NCBI GenBank assembly: GCA_964390445.1
Contig: CAYMJJ010000006.1
Coordinates: 1 to 62,666, forward strand
Source of the DNA: Anderseniella sp964390445
GTDB lineage: Bacteria; Pseudomonadota; Alphaproteobacteria; Rhizobiales; Aestuariivirgaceae
Direction of reading: 5' to 3'
DNA: 62,666 nt
Shown one piece after another: positions 51,280 through 59,516 of this stretch (position 1 is its first letter; every line of letters begins with the position of its first letter). The notes below the pieces were generated by a model, which saw nothing but the letters and a program-made list of their open reading frames with translations, made no database searches and was not told where the DNA came from. Position numbers and translations under genes: made by a program.

Positions 51280-53817
51280 ATGGACACGAACGTGACAAGG
51301 CCCACCCCGGAAGCTGCCCGCCTGCCCGAGCCGTTCACTGGCTGGTTTGCCGCGCGCGGCTGGCAGCCACGGCCGCACCAGCTTGCGATGTATGCCCAGG
51401 TGGCGGCCGGCAACTCGGCCTTGCTGATTGCGCCAACGGGTGGCGGCAAGACGCTTGCGGGCTTCCTGCCGTCGCTGGTGGACCTGGCGCAGGGAGCAGC
51501 CGGCAAGGGCCTGCACACGCTTTACGTGTCGCCGTTGAAGGCGCTCGCGGTGGACATTGCCCGCAATCTGGAAATGCCGGTCAGCGAGATGGGGCTGCCG
51601 ATCCGCATCGAGGCCCGCACAGGCGACACGCCGGCCCACAAGCGGCAACGCCAGAAGACCAACCCGCCCGATATCCTCATCACCACGCCGGAGCAGGTTT
51701 CGCTGCTGATTGCGCAGGAGGGTGCCGAGCACTATTTCGCCAACCTCAGCACCATCATCCTGGATGAATTGCATGCGCTGGCCCCGAGCAAGCGCGGGTG
51801 CCTGCTGGCGCTGGCCATTGCCCGGCTGCAACGGTTTGCGCCGAAGTTGAAACGCATCGGGCTGTCGGCCACCGTCGCGCGGCCGGACGACCTGCGCGCC
51901 TGGCTGATGCCGCAACGCGAGGCCGGCGTCGAGGAGATGTCGAGCCTGGTCGAGGCGCGCGGCGGGGCCGAGCCTGATATCGAGATCATGCGCACTGATG
52001 GGGACCGGATGCCGTGGTCGGGCCATACGGCGGTCCATGCGCTGCCTGCGCTTTACGAGGCGATCAAGGGGGCGGGCATGGCGCTGGTGTTCACCAACAC
52101 GCGCTCGCAGGCTGAACGGCTGTTCCATGAACTGTGGACGCTGAACGAGGATGCGCTACCCATCGCGCTGCACCACGGCTCGCTCGACGTGTCGCAACGG
52201 CGCAAGGTCGAGGCGGCGATGGCGGCGGGAAGCTTGCGGGCGGTGGTGTGTACCTCGACGCTGGACCTCGGCATCGACTGGGGCGACGTGGACCTGGTGG
52301 TCAACGTGGGCGCGCCCAAGGGCTCAAGCCGCATCCTGCAGCGGATTGGCCGCGCCAACCACCGCTATGACGAGCCATCACGCGCCCTCCTCGTGCCGGC
52401 CAACCGGTTCGAGGTGCTGGAGTGCGAGGCGGCGCGGGCAGCGGCATTCGATGGCGCGCAGGACGCCGAAGGTCCGATGGAGCTGAAACGTGATGTGCTG
52501 GCGCAGCACATTCTTGGTAGTGCGGTGGCGGCGCCATTTCTGCCGGACAAGCTTTACGCCGAGATCACCTCTGCCTGGCCCTATCGCAATCTGACCCGGA
52601 CCGACTTCGACCAGGCGGTGGATTTCGTGGCGACCGGCGGCTATGCGCTGCGCGCCTACGAGCGCTACGCCAAGCTCAAACCCATGCCCGACGGACGGCT
52701 GCGCCTGACCCATCCACGGCTGGCGCAAGCCTGGCGGATGAATGCCGGCACCATCGTCGAGGCAGAGATGCTGAAGGTGAAGCTGGCGGGGCGTCGCAAG
52801 TCAGCAGCCGGAAAGCCGCTGAACAAGTGGGGCGGCAAGGTGCTGGGCGAGGTGGAGGAATGGTTCGCCGAGCAGCTGTCGGTCGGCGACACGTTCCTGT
52901 TTGCCGGCCAGGTGCTGCGGCTGGAAGGCATCGAGGAAATGAACGCGCTGGTCAGCCGGTCAAGTGCGACCGAGCCGATGGTGCCGTCCTACCAGGGTGG
53001 CAAGTTTCCGCTGTCGACCTACCTGGCCAGCCGGGTGCGGCAGATGCTGGCGACACCATCAAGCTGGCAGACGTTGCCGGAGCAGGTTCGCGAGTGGCTG
53101 GAGATGCAGCGGCTGAAGTCGGTGCTGCCCAAGGCCGGCGAGATGCTGGTCGAGACGTTTCCCAGGGCCGGCAAGCACTACCTGGTGTGCTACCCGTTCG
53201 ACGGGAGGCTGGCGCACCAGACGCTGGGCATGCTGCTGACGCGGCGGCTGGAGCGGCTGGGCATGAAGCCTCTGGGTTTCGTGTGCAATGACTATGCGCT
53301 GTCGGTGTGGTGCCTGCGCGACCTGTCGCTGGCCATCGAGGTGGGGCAGATGTCGCTGGCGGCACTGTTCGACGAGGACATGCTGGGCGACGACCTTGAT
53401 GCGTGGCTGGCGGAATCGATGCTGATGAAGCGCACCTTCCGCACCTGCGCCATCATAGCCGGGCTGATCGAGAAACGCTGGCCGGGGCAGGAAAAGACCG
53501 GGCGGCAGATGACCGCTTCGTCGGACCTGATCCATGATGTGCTACGCACCCACCAGCCCGACCACTGGTTGCTGAAGGCGGCCTGGGATGACGCTGCGTC
53601 CGGGCTGATTGATGCAAAACGGCTGGCTCAGATGCTGGCGCGCATTCGCGGCAACATCGTGCACAAGGCGCTGGAGCGGGTATCGCCGCTGGCGGTGCCG
53701 GTGATGCTTGAGATCGGGCGCGAACCGGTTTATGGCGAAGCCAATGACGCTCTCCTCGCCGAAGCTGCCCGCGACCTCGAGTCCGAACTCATCGCCGACG
53801 CCATGCGGCCCGGCTGA
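51280..53817 (+). CDS. Ligase-associated Lhr-like DEXH-box DNA helicase
   Basis: 845 residues. Walker A APTGGGKT (~48-55), DEXH box ILDELHAL, GLSATVARP, FTNTRSQAE, and motif VI RIGRANHRYDEPSR, followed by a winged helix and the Lhr core domain (~400-800), shorter than E. coli Lhr. This is the helicase that always travels with the ligase-exonuclease-PdeM set. The start at 51280 lies 75 bp from the MATE start. The PdeM gene follows 10 bp after its stop. Confidence 0.95.
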   Translation: MDTNVTRPTPEAARLPEPFTGWFAARGWQPRPHQLAMYAQVAAGNSALLIAPTGGGKTLAGFLPSLVDLAQGAAGKGLHTLYVSPLKALAVDIARNLEMPVSEMGLPIRIEARTGDTPAHKRQRQKTNPPDILITTPEQVSLLIAQEGAEHYFANLSTIILDELHALAPSKRGCLLALAIARLQRFAPKLKRIGLSATVARPDDLRAWLMPQREAGVEEMSSLVEARGGAEPDIEIMRTDGDRMPWSGHTAVHALPALYEAIKGAGMALVFTNTRSQAERLFHELWTLNEDALPIALHHGSLDVSQRRKVEAAMAAGSLRAVVCTSTLDLGIDWGDVDLVVNVGAPKGSSRILQRIGRANHRYDEPSRALLVPANRFEVLECEAARAAAFDGAQDAEGPMELKRDVLAQHILGSAVAAPFLPDKLYAEITSAWPYRNLTRTDFDQAVDFVATGGYALRAYERYAKLKPMPDGRLRLTHPRLAQAWRMNAGTIVEAEMLKVKLAGRRKSAAGKPLNKWGGKVLGEVEEWFAEQLSVGDTFLFAGQVLRLEGIEEMNALVSRSSATEPMVPSYQGGKFPLSTYLASRVRQMLATPSSWQTLPEQVREWLEMQRLKSVLPKAGEMLVETFPRAGKHYLVCYPFDGRLAHQTLGMLLTRRLERLGMKPLGFVCNDYALSVWCLRDLSLAIEVGQMSLAALFDEDMLGDDLDAWLAESMLMKRTFRTCAIIAGLIEKRWPGQEKTGRQMTASSDLIHDVLRTHQPDHWLLKAAWDDAASGLIDAKRLAQMLARIRGNIVHKALERVSPLAVPVMLEIGREPVYGEANDALLAEAARDLESELIADAMRPG

Positions 53818-53827
53818 GACGCTGGCC

Positions 53828-54490
53828 ATGCAGCTTGCCGGCATCGACCTTCTGCCCTGCCTGAGCGGTGCCGTCTACCTGCCGGCCTACGACACGCTGC
53901 TGGTGGCGGACTTGCACCTTGAGAAGGGCTCGGCCCGGGCGCACCTTGGCGTGCACCTGCCGCCCTATGACACCCGGACAGGGCTGCTGGCACTGCTGGC
54001 GGCGGTCGAACGGTGGACACCGGCTCAGGTGATGCTGCTGGGCGACAGCTTCCATGATACGGGCGGGCCTTCACGCATGGCCCCGGCTGACCGGCGGCTG
54101 CTCGACCGGATTGCGACGCGCTGCGCGATCACCTGGCTGTCGGGCAATCATGACCCTGAGTTGCCGGCGCACTTGCCGGGTGCGCGCGCGCAAATGGTGG
54201 CGCTGGGACCGCTGAACCTGTGCCACGAGCCGACGACGGGGGCGACGGCTGAGATCGCCGGGCACCTGCATCCGGTCGCCGCCATCAGCCGGCGGGGGCG
54301 GCGAGTGCGGGCCAAGTGTTTCGTGCTGTCGCCGAGGCGGCTGATCCTGCCGGCGTTCGGGGCGTACACGGGCGGGCTGGACCTGCGCCACGAGGTGTTC
54401 CGGCCGCTGTTGCCGGACAATCATTTCAGGGCAGTGATGGTTGGCCGGACCGCACTGCACACTTTGCCGGGCCGGGCGGTTCTGGCCTAA
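53828..54490 (+). CDS. pdeM: Ligase-associated metallophosphoesterase PdeM
   Basis: 220 residues. Binuclear metallophosphoesterase motifs: VADLHLEKG, LLGDSFHD, SGNHDPE and IAGHLHP. PdeM is the fourth member of the ligase-associated repair set and has shown phosphodiesterase activity on model substrates, to my knowledge. ATG 53828 starts after the helicase stop (53817). It overlaps the last four bases of the convergent DUF3429 gene. Confidence 0.93.
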   Translation: MQLAGIDLLPCLSGAVYLPAYDTLLVADLHLEKGSARAHLGVHLPPYDTRTGLLALLAAVERWTPAQVMLLGDSFHDTGGPSRMAPADRRLLDRIATRCAITWLSGNHDPELPAHLPGARAQMVALGPLNLCHEPTTGATAEIAGHLHPVAAISRRGRRVRAKCFVLSPRRLILPAFGAYTGGLDLRHEVFRPLLPDNHFRAVMVGRTALHTLPGRAVLA

Positions 54491-54951
54491 CCAGCCACCA
54501 TGCGGCCAACGAGACCAGCCACCAGCGCAATGACGGCACCTGCAGTCAGGATGGCGCGCAATGTGGCAAACCACGGCGGCAGCCGGCGGTTCTGCGCGGC
54601 TTGTACATCCCATGCGCCTTGCACCATGAACGCCACGATGAGCAGGATGAGCCCGGCACCGGACGGCAGCACCAGCGCAGCAAAGCCAGCCAGCGACGGC
54701 AGCACCGACAGCACGAACAAGGTGGATTGCAGCGGCCCGCGCGGCAACTTCAAGGCGGCCCCCCAGCGAATGCCGCCGAGGAACGACAGGATGATCGCGG
54801 CATACACCATGAGCAGCAGCAAGGCACGGCCATCAGCCATCATGCCGCCGGCATACAGCGGCACCAGCGGCAGCCAGAACGGCACCAGGCCGGCCAGGCC
54901 CAGCCACAAGGCAGGTGCAGGTACTTTCTTCAATGTGTCTGCAAACTGCAT
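54487..54951 (-). CDS. DUF3429 membrane protein
   Basis: 154 residues, four to five helices. PAPALWLGLAGLVPFW, LSFLGGIRWGAAL and LILLIVAFMVQGAWD agree with the DUF3429 family, whose function is unknown. The stop overlaps the stop of PdeM on the other strand. Its upstream gap of 109 bp to the PodJ-like gene shows no feature I recognise. Confidence 0.85.
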   Translation of the reverse strand: MQFADTLKKVPAPALWLGLAGLVPFWLPLVPLYAGGMMADGRALLLLMVYAAIILSFLGGIRWGAALKLPRGPLQSTLFVLSVLPSLAGFAALVLPSGAGLILLIVAFMVQGAWDVQAAQNRRLPPWFATLRAILTAGAVIALVAGLVGRMVAG

Positions 54952-55060
54952 ACGCGCGCTCGTCCGGGTTGGACCGTCGTCAAGGCCGGTGCACGAAGTC
55001 TACCACGTGACACGGCTTTGAACAGTACCTGACGTCAGAGCCGGTGCAGGCCGGCAGTCG

Positions 55061-58000
55061 TCAGATGGTGCCTTGCTGCAGGTGGCTGAGCAACTGTTTC
55101 GAGACCGAACCATTGACTGGCAAGCCGTTCCTCAACTGGTAGAGGCGAATGGCATTAGCAGTCCTGGAACCCATGGAGCCGTCGGCGGGACCTGCGTCAA
55201 AACCCTTCTGGGCCAGCAGTTCCTGGGCGCGGCGCACCTGGTCCTTCGCCGTAAGGGTCTCCACCGGCTGGGCATTCATGGCCGGAGCCGGGGCAGCCTG
55301 TGCAGCGGGGGCTACCTGATCGGCCGAGGCCTGCTGTTGCGGTTGCTGGATACCCCAGGCCGGCTCGCTGATCGACACCATGTTTGCATCGCGATCGGCG
55401 GGCAGCGGCTTCCAGCTGGCAACCAGCTGGTCGATCTGGTCGGCGGTGGCCGTATCGATCTGGCGGCGGATCGCCTCGGCCTTGGTGACCGCGTCGCGAT
55501 CACCCTGGCGGGCGGCCAGCTTGAACCACTTGTAGGCTTCGTTGAAGTTCTTCTGCACACCGAGCCCGCGCTCGTTCAGGACAGCAAGGTTGTACTGGCT
55601 GTCCGGCAGGCCGTGACCGGCGGCAGCGGCAAACCAGCGCGCTGCAGCCGTCATGTCCGGCTGGCCCTTGGTGGAATCGGCCGACATCACGGCGAGGTTG
55701 TGCATCGCCTTGACGTTGCCCTGCTCGGCGGCCCTGGCATACCAGTCCATGGCCTTGGCACGGTCCTGCGGTACGCCACTGCCACGTTCATACAGCGTGC
55801 CGATGCGGTATTGCGCAGCAGACAAGCCACCGTTGGCGGCTTTGGCGTACCAGTATGCAGCTGCATCGTGGTTGCGCTCCACCGTGCGGCCTTCGAGGTA
55901 GCGGCTGGCGATGATGAACTGGGCCTTTGAATCACCACTGTTGGCGGCATTGCGCAGGGCCTCGGTGCCGATTTCGGCGGGCAGGGCTTCAGCCGTAGCA
56001 ACCGCTTCAACCGGTGCTGGCTGGGCGGCAGTGATCGGTTCGCCAAGCGGCGTGGGCTGGTGCGACAGCATCGGGTCGGTGCCGCCCGCGCCCAGCGACG
56101 CGGTGGTGATCGGGTCGGTGCTGGCGGTTTCGGGCAACTGGACAGGCAAGCCAGCGATGGGCATGTCGGACTTGGCCACAGACACCTGCGGAGCCGGCTG
56201 CAGGCTGGATACAGGCTCGACCGGCGAGGCGGCGGGTGCAGGCTGGATGCTGCTTTGCTGGGCCGGACCGGACGTGAAGGTGCCGGAGTTGACCGTGTAG
56301 GCAGAGACTGCCGCCAGCAGCACCAGAGCAGCCAGCATCAGCCGCTTGCGGCTGGAACCGGCGGGTGCAGCATCGCCGGACTGCTTGCCGGATGACTTGC
56401 TGCCATTGCGCGACAAAAGCGATGCAAGACGGCTCTTCTGGGAATCAGCGGCGGCAGGGGCGGGGACATCGCCAAAGCCTGCACCGGCAGTCAGTACCGA
56501 CCCGACCGGGCTGGACGGCGCAGCAGCCGAGGCTGCACGGCGGGCTGCAGCAATGAAGTCGGTCTGGCCACCAGCCGACATCGATACCGGCTTGTGTGCG
56601 ACGCCATGCTGCTCGCTCATGTGGGTACGAACCACCGACAGCCAGTCTTCAGCCTGGGCGGGCTGGGGCTGCAGCGGCCGCGGTGAAGACGCTGCCTGGG
56701 CATTGATGGAGGAAGGGTCATCGAATGGTGAAAACTGGACGGATGGCTGCGGCGGCATCTGACCCAGGTCGATGCCGGATCCAGCAGCGGCGGCAGCCGT
56801 TTCGAACAGCGGGGCTTCGGCACGCGCAGCATCGGATGGCTGATGCGCTTCGAAGTTGCCCGCCAGCGCCGAGGCGGCAGCGGCAGCCTTGGCGGCAATG
56901 TCATCGACGGATGATGCTGAACGGGCCTCTGCGCCGGGGCGATCCAGTTCACCAAGCTTGTCGATAATCTGGGCCAGCGTTTCGTGGACAGCTTCCAGCG
57001 TTTCCTGGGTGCGCTGGTCGGCGGCTTCGGCATTGGCACGAACGGCGGCAAGGCCGTCCTGCAGGGCCCTGAATTCCGGCGAACTGGTTGCAGGTTCGGC
57101 GGTCTCGTGAGCAACAGGCATGGCCGTTGCGGTTCCTGCGATCAGTTCGCGGGTCTCGGCCTGGCTGCGCTCAAGGCTCTGGAACAGTTGCTGGATTGAA
57201 CTCTCGATGGTGCCGAGGCTGCCCAGCTGCTGCTCGGTTGCGGCCAGGCGATGCTCGATATGGCTGATCTGTTCGGCCAGAGCCGGGTCGGTCTGGACCT
57301 GCGGCGCGGCCATCTGCAGGTCGATGGCGTGGATACGCTGTTCGAGCTGGCCGATATGCGGCTGCAGGTCAACCGGCTGCGGTACCTGGCTGAGCTGTTC
57401 GGTCAGTTCGGCAATGCGCTGCTCGATCTGGGCAATGGGTTCCTGGGCGGGGTTCTCGTCGACCCGGCTGGACAGGTTTTCAAGGGCTGAACGCAGTGCC
57501 TGAACCTCGTGTTCCGAGGCCGCCTGCTGGCGGATTTCCTCGAACCGGTTGTGCAGTTGGGCGATTTCAGCCTGCACTTCTTCGAGGCCCCGGCCACCGT
57601 TACCGGCTTCTGCCAGCTTGCTTTCTGCCTGCTCCACAAGGGTTGCCAGGCGGGCCTCGATGGCGCGGGCGTGCTCTTCGGCAGCCTGGCTGGCGGTGGC
57701 CTGGGCCTTCTGGCTGATGGCTTCCGCAGAGTGGCGCACCGTGTCGATGCGCTCGGCCAGTTCGCGGATACGGGCTTCGAATATCTGCTTGAGCTGCTGG
57801 TCGCCGGATCCGGAAGAGACCTTCTCGACCTGGGCGGCAAGCTGGCTCATGCGGCTTTCGAGATCCTTGACCATCTGCGGTGCAACCGCGGCCGCGGCGG
57901 CAAGCGGCGTCTCGACCTTGCCGGAGATCTCCGCCATCCGCCTCTGCAGGGATGTCATCGTTTCACGCGATTGGGCTTCGGACTTCTCGATATGGTCGAC

Positions 58001-58564
58001 AATGTTGCGTACGGCGCCTTCAAGGGCAGTGAAACCGGGCAGGTCGCGGGCCTTGATCTCCGGCGGACGCTCTGACAGCTCTTCAACCTTGACACCAATT
58101 CGCTCGACCTTGTCACCAAGGTGGACGATGGACTCGTGGGTATGCTTCTCGCTGGAGACGATGCGGTCGAGCAATCTTTCCATGGCCAGTGAACTGGCAC
58201 CAGCTTCTGCAGAGGCGCGCTGCACAGGCAGGGCTGGTGCAGACTCTGGTTGCTGCAGCCCGGCAATGCGGTCAAACAGTTCATCCAGCTTGCCGGCGAT
58301 GACACTAGCGGACGGGTCAGCCAGGGCGGGCGGGGCAACAGGTGCAGCGGTCTTCACATGGGCAGGCTTGCGGCTGGTGGTCGAGGAACTGGCCTTGCGG
58401 CGCGTGGCTCGGGCTTTCAGCTCGGCATCTTCCTGGGCGCTTTCGAGAATTTTCTGGTTCAGCCATTCGCCAAGGGTGAGGCCTTCGGCACGGGCTGCGT
58501 CCTTGGCAACCTCGCGTGCCTTGCCGTCAATGCCCTTAACGCTCCAAGGAATGCCTGGCTTCAT
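55061..58564 (-). CDS. PodJ-like polarity/SEL1-repeat protein with coiled coil, TM helix and peptidoglycan-binding domain
   Basis: 1167 residues. N-terminus MKPGIPWSVKGIDGKAREVA and GEWLN are typical of alphaproteobacterial PodJ-like proteins; next a long coiled coil with many Gln/Glu/Ala residues (~130-520), a Ser/Ala/Pro-rich linker, one transmembrane helix (LMLAALVLLAAVSAYTV, ~742-760), then four Sel1 repeats (~870-1030) and a PG_binding_1 domain (~1108-1165). The cytoplasmic coiled coil and periplasmic repeats match PodJ, the new-pole scaffold in Caulobacter and Rhizobium. ATG 58564 is chosen by the family start. A TTAA-N7-TTAA CtrA site lies ~120 bp upstream. Without alignment I cannot say whether it is the true PodJ or a paralogue. 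Confidence 0.88.
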   Translation of the reverse strand: MKPGIPWSVKGIDGKAREVAKDAARAEGLTLGEWLNQKILESAQEDAELKARATRRKASSSTTSRKPAHVKTAAPVAPPALADPSASVIAGKLDELFDRIAGLQQPESAPALPVQRASAEAGASSLAMERLLDRIVSSEKHTHESIVHLGDKVERIGVKVEELSERPPEIKARDLPGFTALEGAVRNIVDHIEKSEAQSRETMTSLQRRMAEISGKVETPLAAAAAVAPQMVKDLESRMSQLAAQVEKVSSGSGDQQLKQIFEARIRELAERIDTVRHSAEAISQKAQATASQAAEEHARAIEARLATLVEQAESKLAEAGNGGRGLEEVQAEIAQLHNRFEEIRQQAASEHEVQALRSALENLSSRVDENPAQEPIAQIEQRIAELTEQLSQVPQPVDLQPHIGQLEQRIHAIDLQMAAPQVQTDPALAEQISHIEHRLAATEQQLGSLGTIESSIQQLFQSLERSQAETRELIAGTATAMPVAHETAEPATSSPEFRALQDGLAAVRANAEAADQRTQETLEAVHETLAQIIDKLGELDRPGAEARSASSVDDIAAKAAAAASALAGNFEAHQPSDAARAEAPLFETAAAAAGSGIDLGQMPPQPSVQFSPFDDPSSINAQAASSPRPLQPQPAQAEDWLSVVRTHMSEQHGVAHKPVSMSAGGQTDFIAAARRAASAAAPSSPVGSVLTAGAGFGDVPAPAAADSQKSRLASLLSRNGSKSSGKQSGDAAPAGSSRKRLMLAALVLLAAVSAYTVNSGTFTSGPAQQSSIQPAPAASPVEPVSSLQPAPQVSVAKSDMPIAGLPVQLPETASTDPITTASLGAGGTDPMLSHQPTPLGEPITAAQPAPVEAVATAEALPAEIGTEALRNAANSGDSKAQFIIASRYLEGRTVERNHDAAAYWYAKAANGGLSAAQYRIGTLYERGSGVPQDRAKAMDWYARAAEQGNVKAMHNLAVMSADSTKGQPDMTAAARWFAAAAGHGLPDSQYNLAVLNERGLGVQKNFNEAYKWFKLAARQGDRDAVTKAEAIRRQIDTATADQIDQLVASWKPLPADRDANMVSISEPAWGIQQPQQQASADQVAPAAQAAPAPAMNAQPVETLTAKDQVRRAQELLAQKGFDAGPADGSMGSRTANAIRLYQLRNGLPVNGSVSKQLLSHLQQGTI

Positions 58565-58639
58565 TGTCACTGTCTCTTCCGTTCCGAACCCAACCCAGAT
58601 CTGCCCTTGCCGGCAAGCTGGACACCCCGGGACAATTTC

Positions 58640-58644
58640 GAATC
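58640..58644. promoter_or_regulatory. GANTC (CcrM) site upstream of the PodJ-like gene
   Basis: GAATC lies 76 bp before the PodJ-like start and about 40 bp from the CtrA box. CcrM-methylated GANTC sites in such positions allow GcrA control in alphaproteobacteria. A single 5-base match may be chance. Confidence 0.35.
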
Positions 58645-58682
58645 TGTCCCTCTGTCTCGGTACCAAAGGTTAATCTTTTTGG

Positions 58683-58697
58683 TTAAGAACGGGTTAA
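58683..58697. promoter_or_regulatory. CtrA-binding box upstream of the PodJ-like gene
   Basis: TTAA, seven bases (GAACGGG), TTAA is an exact match to the full CtrA consensus TTAA-N7-TTAA. It lies 119 bp before the PodJ-like start codon. Another TTAA at 58670 sits nine bases upstream of it. In Caulobacter podJ is under cell-cycle control. Confidence 0.65.
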
Positions 58698-58764
58698 GCA
58701 GGCGTGTCTTTGACGGACACTGACGACGAACACAGGACCGTCAGCCTGAAAAATCACTTGTTCA

Positions 58765-58885
58765 GCTGTGAAACAGCACGGTGCGCAGCTTGAAGGTGAC
58801 GATCGCATGACACCATCGCATCGTCATTGCGGCCCAATCTTGCCGCAATCACATGCTACGTCAACTTCAACCCGCATGACGTAGC
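58765..58885. repeat. Series of four stem-loops in the divergent region
   Basis: In order: GCTGT-GAA-ACAGC (58765-58777); GACGATCGC with GCATCGTC, one bulge (58798-58825); ATTGCGGC-N8-GCCGCAAT, perfect (58826-58849); GCTACGTCA-N13-TGACGTAGC, perfect (58855-58885). The second and third abut. No T-run follows any of them, so they are not typical terminators. Confidence 0.6.
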
Positions 58886-58914
58886 TCTGCGGCTCTCTAT
58901 CAGCCATAAATATG

Positions 58915-58925
58915 ACAATCATTGT
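58915..58925. promoter_or_regulatory. Palindrome just before the MerR gene
   Basis: ACAAT-C-ATTGT is a perfect palindrome 29 bp before the MerR start codon, a suitable autoregulatory operator. Confidence 0.4.
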
Positions 58926-58954
58926 GTTCGATTGATTCGGACGGGAGACTGAAC

Positions 58955-59383
58955 ATGACCAAAGACCCGGGGGTTAGGACAGACCGAGATCGGACATACT
59001 CGATCACGGAACTGTGCAAGGAATTCGATGTTACGCCGCGTACGCTGCGTTTTTACGAGCAGAAAGGCCTGCTCAACCCGGCACGCCGCGGCTGGACACG
59101 GCTGTTCTCGTATCGTGACCGTGCGCGCCTCAACCTGATCCTGCGCGGCAAGCGGGTGGGTTTCTCGCTTGAGGAAATCAAGGAGATGCTTGACCTGTAC
59201 AATCTCCGCGACGGCCAGCTGACACAGTTGCGGGTCGCATCCACAAAGATGCGTGAGCGGCTGGGCGTGCTGAAGGTACAGCGCGTCGAGCTTGACCAGG
59301 CGATCGGCGATCTCGAGCGCACGGTCGAACTGGTGGACAACATGCTCAAGGAGCGCACCGAGAACGAACGCAAGGCAGGCTGA
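58955..59383 (+). CDS. MerR-family transcriptional regulator (LiuR-like)
   Basis: 142 residues. Helix-turn-helix YSITELCKEFDVTPRTLRFY, wing GLLNPARRG and YRDRARLNLILRGKRVGFSL are typical, followed by a dimerisation helix. No Cys metal loop is present at the C-terminus, so it does not sense metals like CueR. LiuR-type MerR regulators control acyl-CoA and branched-chain amino acid breakdown; the next gene is an acyl-CoA dehydrogenase. ATG 58955 has CGGGAGA upstream. Confidence 0.92.
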   Translation: MTKDPGVRTDRDRTYSITELCKEFDVTPRTLRFYEQKGLLNPARRGWTRLFSYRDRARLNLILRGKRVGFSLEEIKEMLDLYNLRDGQLTQLRVASTKMRERLGVLKVQRVELDQAIGDLERTVELVDNMLKERTENERKAG

Positions 59384-59418
59384 GACCTTGTCGCGGCCGT
59401 GCCTGATCAGGATTGCAA

Positions 59419-59450
59419 TGCCACCGGCTGATGCCCGGTGGCATTTTTGT
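59419..59450 (+). terminator. Rho-independent terminator after the MerR gene
   Basis: ATGCCACCGG and CCGGTGGCAT pair perfectly over 10 bp around a 7-base loop and are followed by TTTTTG. It suggests the MerR and acyl-CoA dehydrogenase genes have separate transcripts. Confidence 0.9.
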
Positions 59451-59516
59451 TGTTGCCGCCGGCTTTTCGACCAACGCACACTGACAAGGTCACAAGATTG
59501 ATCCAGGACTTCACGC

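Larger units (their letters stand above)
58565..58954. other. 390 bp divergent control region, PodJ-like gene / MerR gene
   Basis: Holds the CtrA box, a GANTC site, four short or medium inverted repeats between 58765 and 58885, and a palindrome (58915-58925) before the MerR gene. No promoter with both boxes was recognised. Confidence 0.65.

Noticed and set aside
51205..52128. N-terminal extension of the MATE frame to 52128
   Set aside because: Antisense to the Lhr-like helicase and without homologous character.
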